Below are positions 62,971 to 64,000 of a stretch of DNA of 64,000 bases, piece by piece. The translations under genes and the position numbers were made by a program. Under the pieces are notes generated by a model. That model was given only the letters and a program-made list of their open reading frames with translations. It did no database searches and was not told the origin of the DNA. Position 1 is the stretch's first letter; every line of letters begins with the position of its first letter. Location of the stretch: positions 62,001 through 126,000 of the forward strand of contig CAVXDE010000002.1 of the NCBI GenBank assembly GCA_963760435.1, written 5' to 3'. This DNA comes from JAFAXD01 sp963760435. GTDB taxonomy: Bacteria; Pseudomonadota; Alphaproteobacteria; Rhizobiales; Xanthobacteraceae.

Positions 62971-64000
62971 ATGCTCAAGCTGTCGCCCGCAACAAAATCC
63001 ATCTTACTCATCGGAGCGGCAGCGATCGCCATTGTGGTGGCGCTCAATTTGCTGATGCCGGCGAACTGGCGTACCCGGTTGCGCGAGCTCGGCTTCGATC
63101 AGGTGCTCGCGGCCGATAGCCTTTTTCATCGCTCCCAGAGCTCGCAATCCAATGCCCAAGTCATCGTCGTCGATATTGATCGGCGTTCGCTCGAGGCCAT
63201 TGGTCCCTGGCCATGGCCACACGCAACCATCGCCAAGCTCGTCGACGCAATCGCAGCGGCAAAGCCGGCTGTAGTCACCCTCGATATTCTTTTTGCCGAG
63301 CAGGATTCGCGCTCCCCGGCCGCGCTCGCGCGAGCACTCGGCACGCTTACAAACCGCTCGGATTTTTTGGCGCTCGCCGACACGCTGCCTGACGGCGATC
63401 AACTTCTCGCAAGCGTTGGACGGAAGGCACCGCTGGTATTTGGATTTGTGCTCGACCCCGAAGGGCGGCACTCACTCCCACATGTTCCATTCCTGGTGCG
63501 CAATCAGCCGCGGCTTGATTTTCTATGGACAGCTCCCGGTGCGGTGGCACCGATCAGCAAATTGACTGCGTCGGCCAGCGGGCTTGGCGCGTTATCGCTA
63601 CCAGCGGAGAGCGACGGTGTGGTCCGCTACGTTCCGTTGCTCGTCGCTGTCGGTGATCAGCTGATGCCGGGCCTGAGCATCGAGTCGATCCGCGTCGCGC
63701 GCGGCGCGTCATCCTATCTGCTCCAGTCGAACCCGCTCACGCTGACAACGGACGACCTGCAAATTCCGCTCAGCGCGGACGCCCTTCTACGCCTCATCCC
63801 TACATCGCCATCACCGCGCCCGAACCGCACCGTTTCAGCCATCGACGTTCTCAACCAGGCAATATCAGCCGAACGCCTGAATGGCGCGACAGTGCTGATC
63901 GGCGGATCCGCGCCTGAGCTTGGCGGGCTGCGCCAAACCGTCAGCGGCCCCCTGGTTCCTTCGGTGCAAATACAGGCGGATGCTATTGAACAAATCAACG
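62971..64000 (+). CDS. CHASE2-domain sensor protein, N-terminal part
   Basis: The frame runs open from ATG 62971 to the window end (343 complete codons). One N-terminal transmembrane segment (SILLIGAAAIAIVVALNLLM) is followed by a periplasmic CHASE2 domain: VIVVDIDRRSLEAIGPWPWPH, KPAVVTLDILFAEQD, GPLVPSVQIQADAIEQI. In this architecture the unseen part usually holds two or three more transmembrane segments and an adenylate/guanylate cyclase, kinase or other output domain. The output domain cannot be named from the window. It is probably co-transcribed with the FecR-like gene. Confidence 0.85.
   Translation, partial: MLKLSPATKSILLIGAAAIAIVVALNLLMPANWRTRLRELGFDQVLAADSLFHRSQSSQSNAQVIVVDIDRRSLEAIGPWPWPHATIAKLVDAIAAAKPAVVTLDILFAEQDSRSPAALARALGTLTNRSDFLALADTLPDGDQLLASVGRKAPLVFGFVLDPEGRHSLPHVPFLVRNQPRLDFLWTAPGAVAPISKLTASASGLGALSLPAESDGVVRYVPLLVAVGDQLMPGLSIESIRVARGASSYLLQSNPLTLTTDDLQIPLSADALLRLIPTSPSPRPNRTVSAIDVLNQAISAERLNGATVLIGGSAPELGGLRQTVSGPLVPSVQIQADAIEQIN

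Overview
The window is high-GC, densely packed DNA from an alphaproteobacterium, most likely Hyphomicrobiales (Xanthobacteraceae/Bradyrhizobium-like). Supporting markers are a MeaA-type ethylmalonyl-CoA mutase, a DUF4170-DUF374-waaA-lpxK lipid A block, a Ku/LigD repair operon, and many ABC, TRAP and TctC-type solute-binding proteins. No rRNA, tRNA, CRISPR array or insertion sequence was recognised.

Layout. 0-6.3 kb holds housekeeping genes: an ethylmalonyl-CoA mutase C-terminus, a histidine kinase, gluQ, a 3-methyladenine glycosylase, an esterase, a small secreted protein, an HNH nuclease and a quinone reductase. 6.4-24.4 kb is an organosulfur island of three minus-strand operons. Operon A (15157 to 6444) has a flavin monooxygenase, two ABC importers and an AprA/AprB-like flavoprotein-ferredoxin pair. 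Operon B (19513 to 15266) has two binding proteins, an SsuD-like monooxygenase and a DszC/SfnB-like flavoprotein. Operon C (24418 to 20692) has ssuA-ssuD-ssuC-ssuB order. A plus-strand gene at 19643 encodes a DszB-like sulfinate desulfinase, divergent from operon B. Each operon head carries an AT-rich site with a shared 17-bp palindrome (TCTAT-N7-ATAGA type), which suggests one regulon.

24.9-33.3 kb holds an RND efflux pair, two small phage-like genes, an SRPBCC protein, an orphan TRAP binding protein, and a glycosyltransferase with a TetR regulator. 33.5-38.0 kb is a complete liv-type branched-chain ABC operon. 38.0-39.5 kb has an HdeA-like secreted protein and an SDR. 39.6-45.1 kb is pmbA, an inositol-phosphatase-family gene, DUF4170, DUF374, waaA and lpxK. 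45.1-49.4 kb has an LVIVD-repeat protein, an isopropylmalate-dehydrogenase-family enzyme and two tandem TctC-type binding proteins. 49.5-55.0 kb is a non-homologous end-joining operon (ku, HD protein, BRCT-TPR protein, ligD) with a candidate LexA box upstream. 55.3-64 kb has a GST, a cysteine hydrolase, DedA, prpE, a glycerophosphodiesterase, an acyl-CoA ligase, and a FecR plus CHASE2 pair cut by the window end.

Many genes between 6 and 31 kb contain single-base frameshifts, and one has an in-frame stop. They are densest at 19.9-22.9 kb. The conserved motifs survive in the shifted frames, so either sequence errors or very recent decay could explain them. Where a gene is marked pseudogene, it means the reading frame is broken in this sequence.
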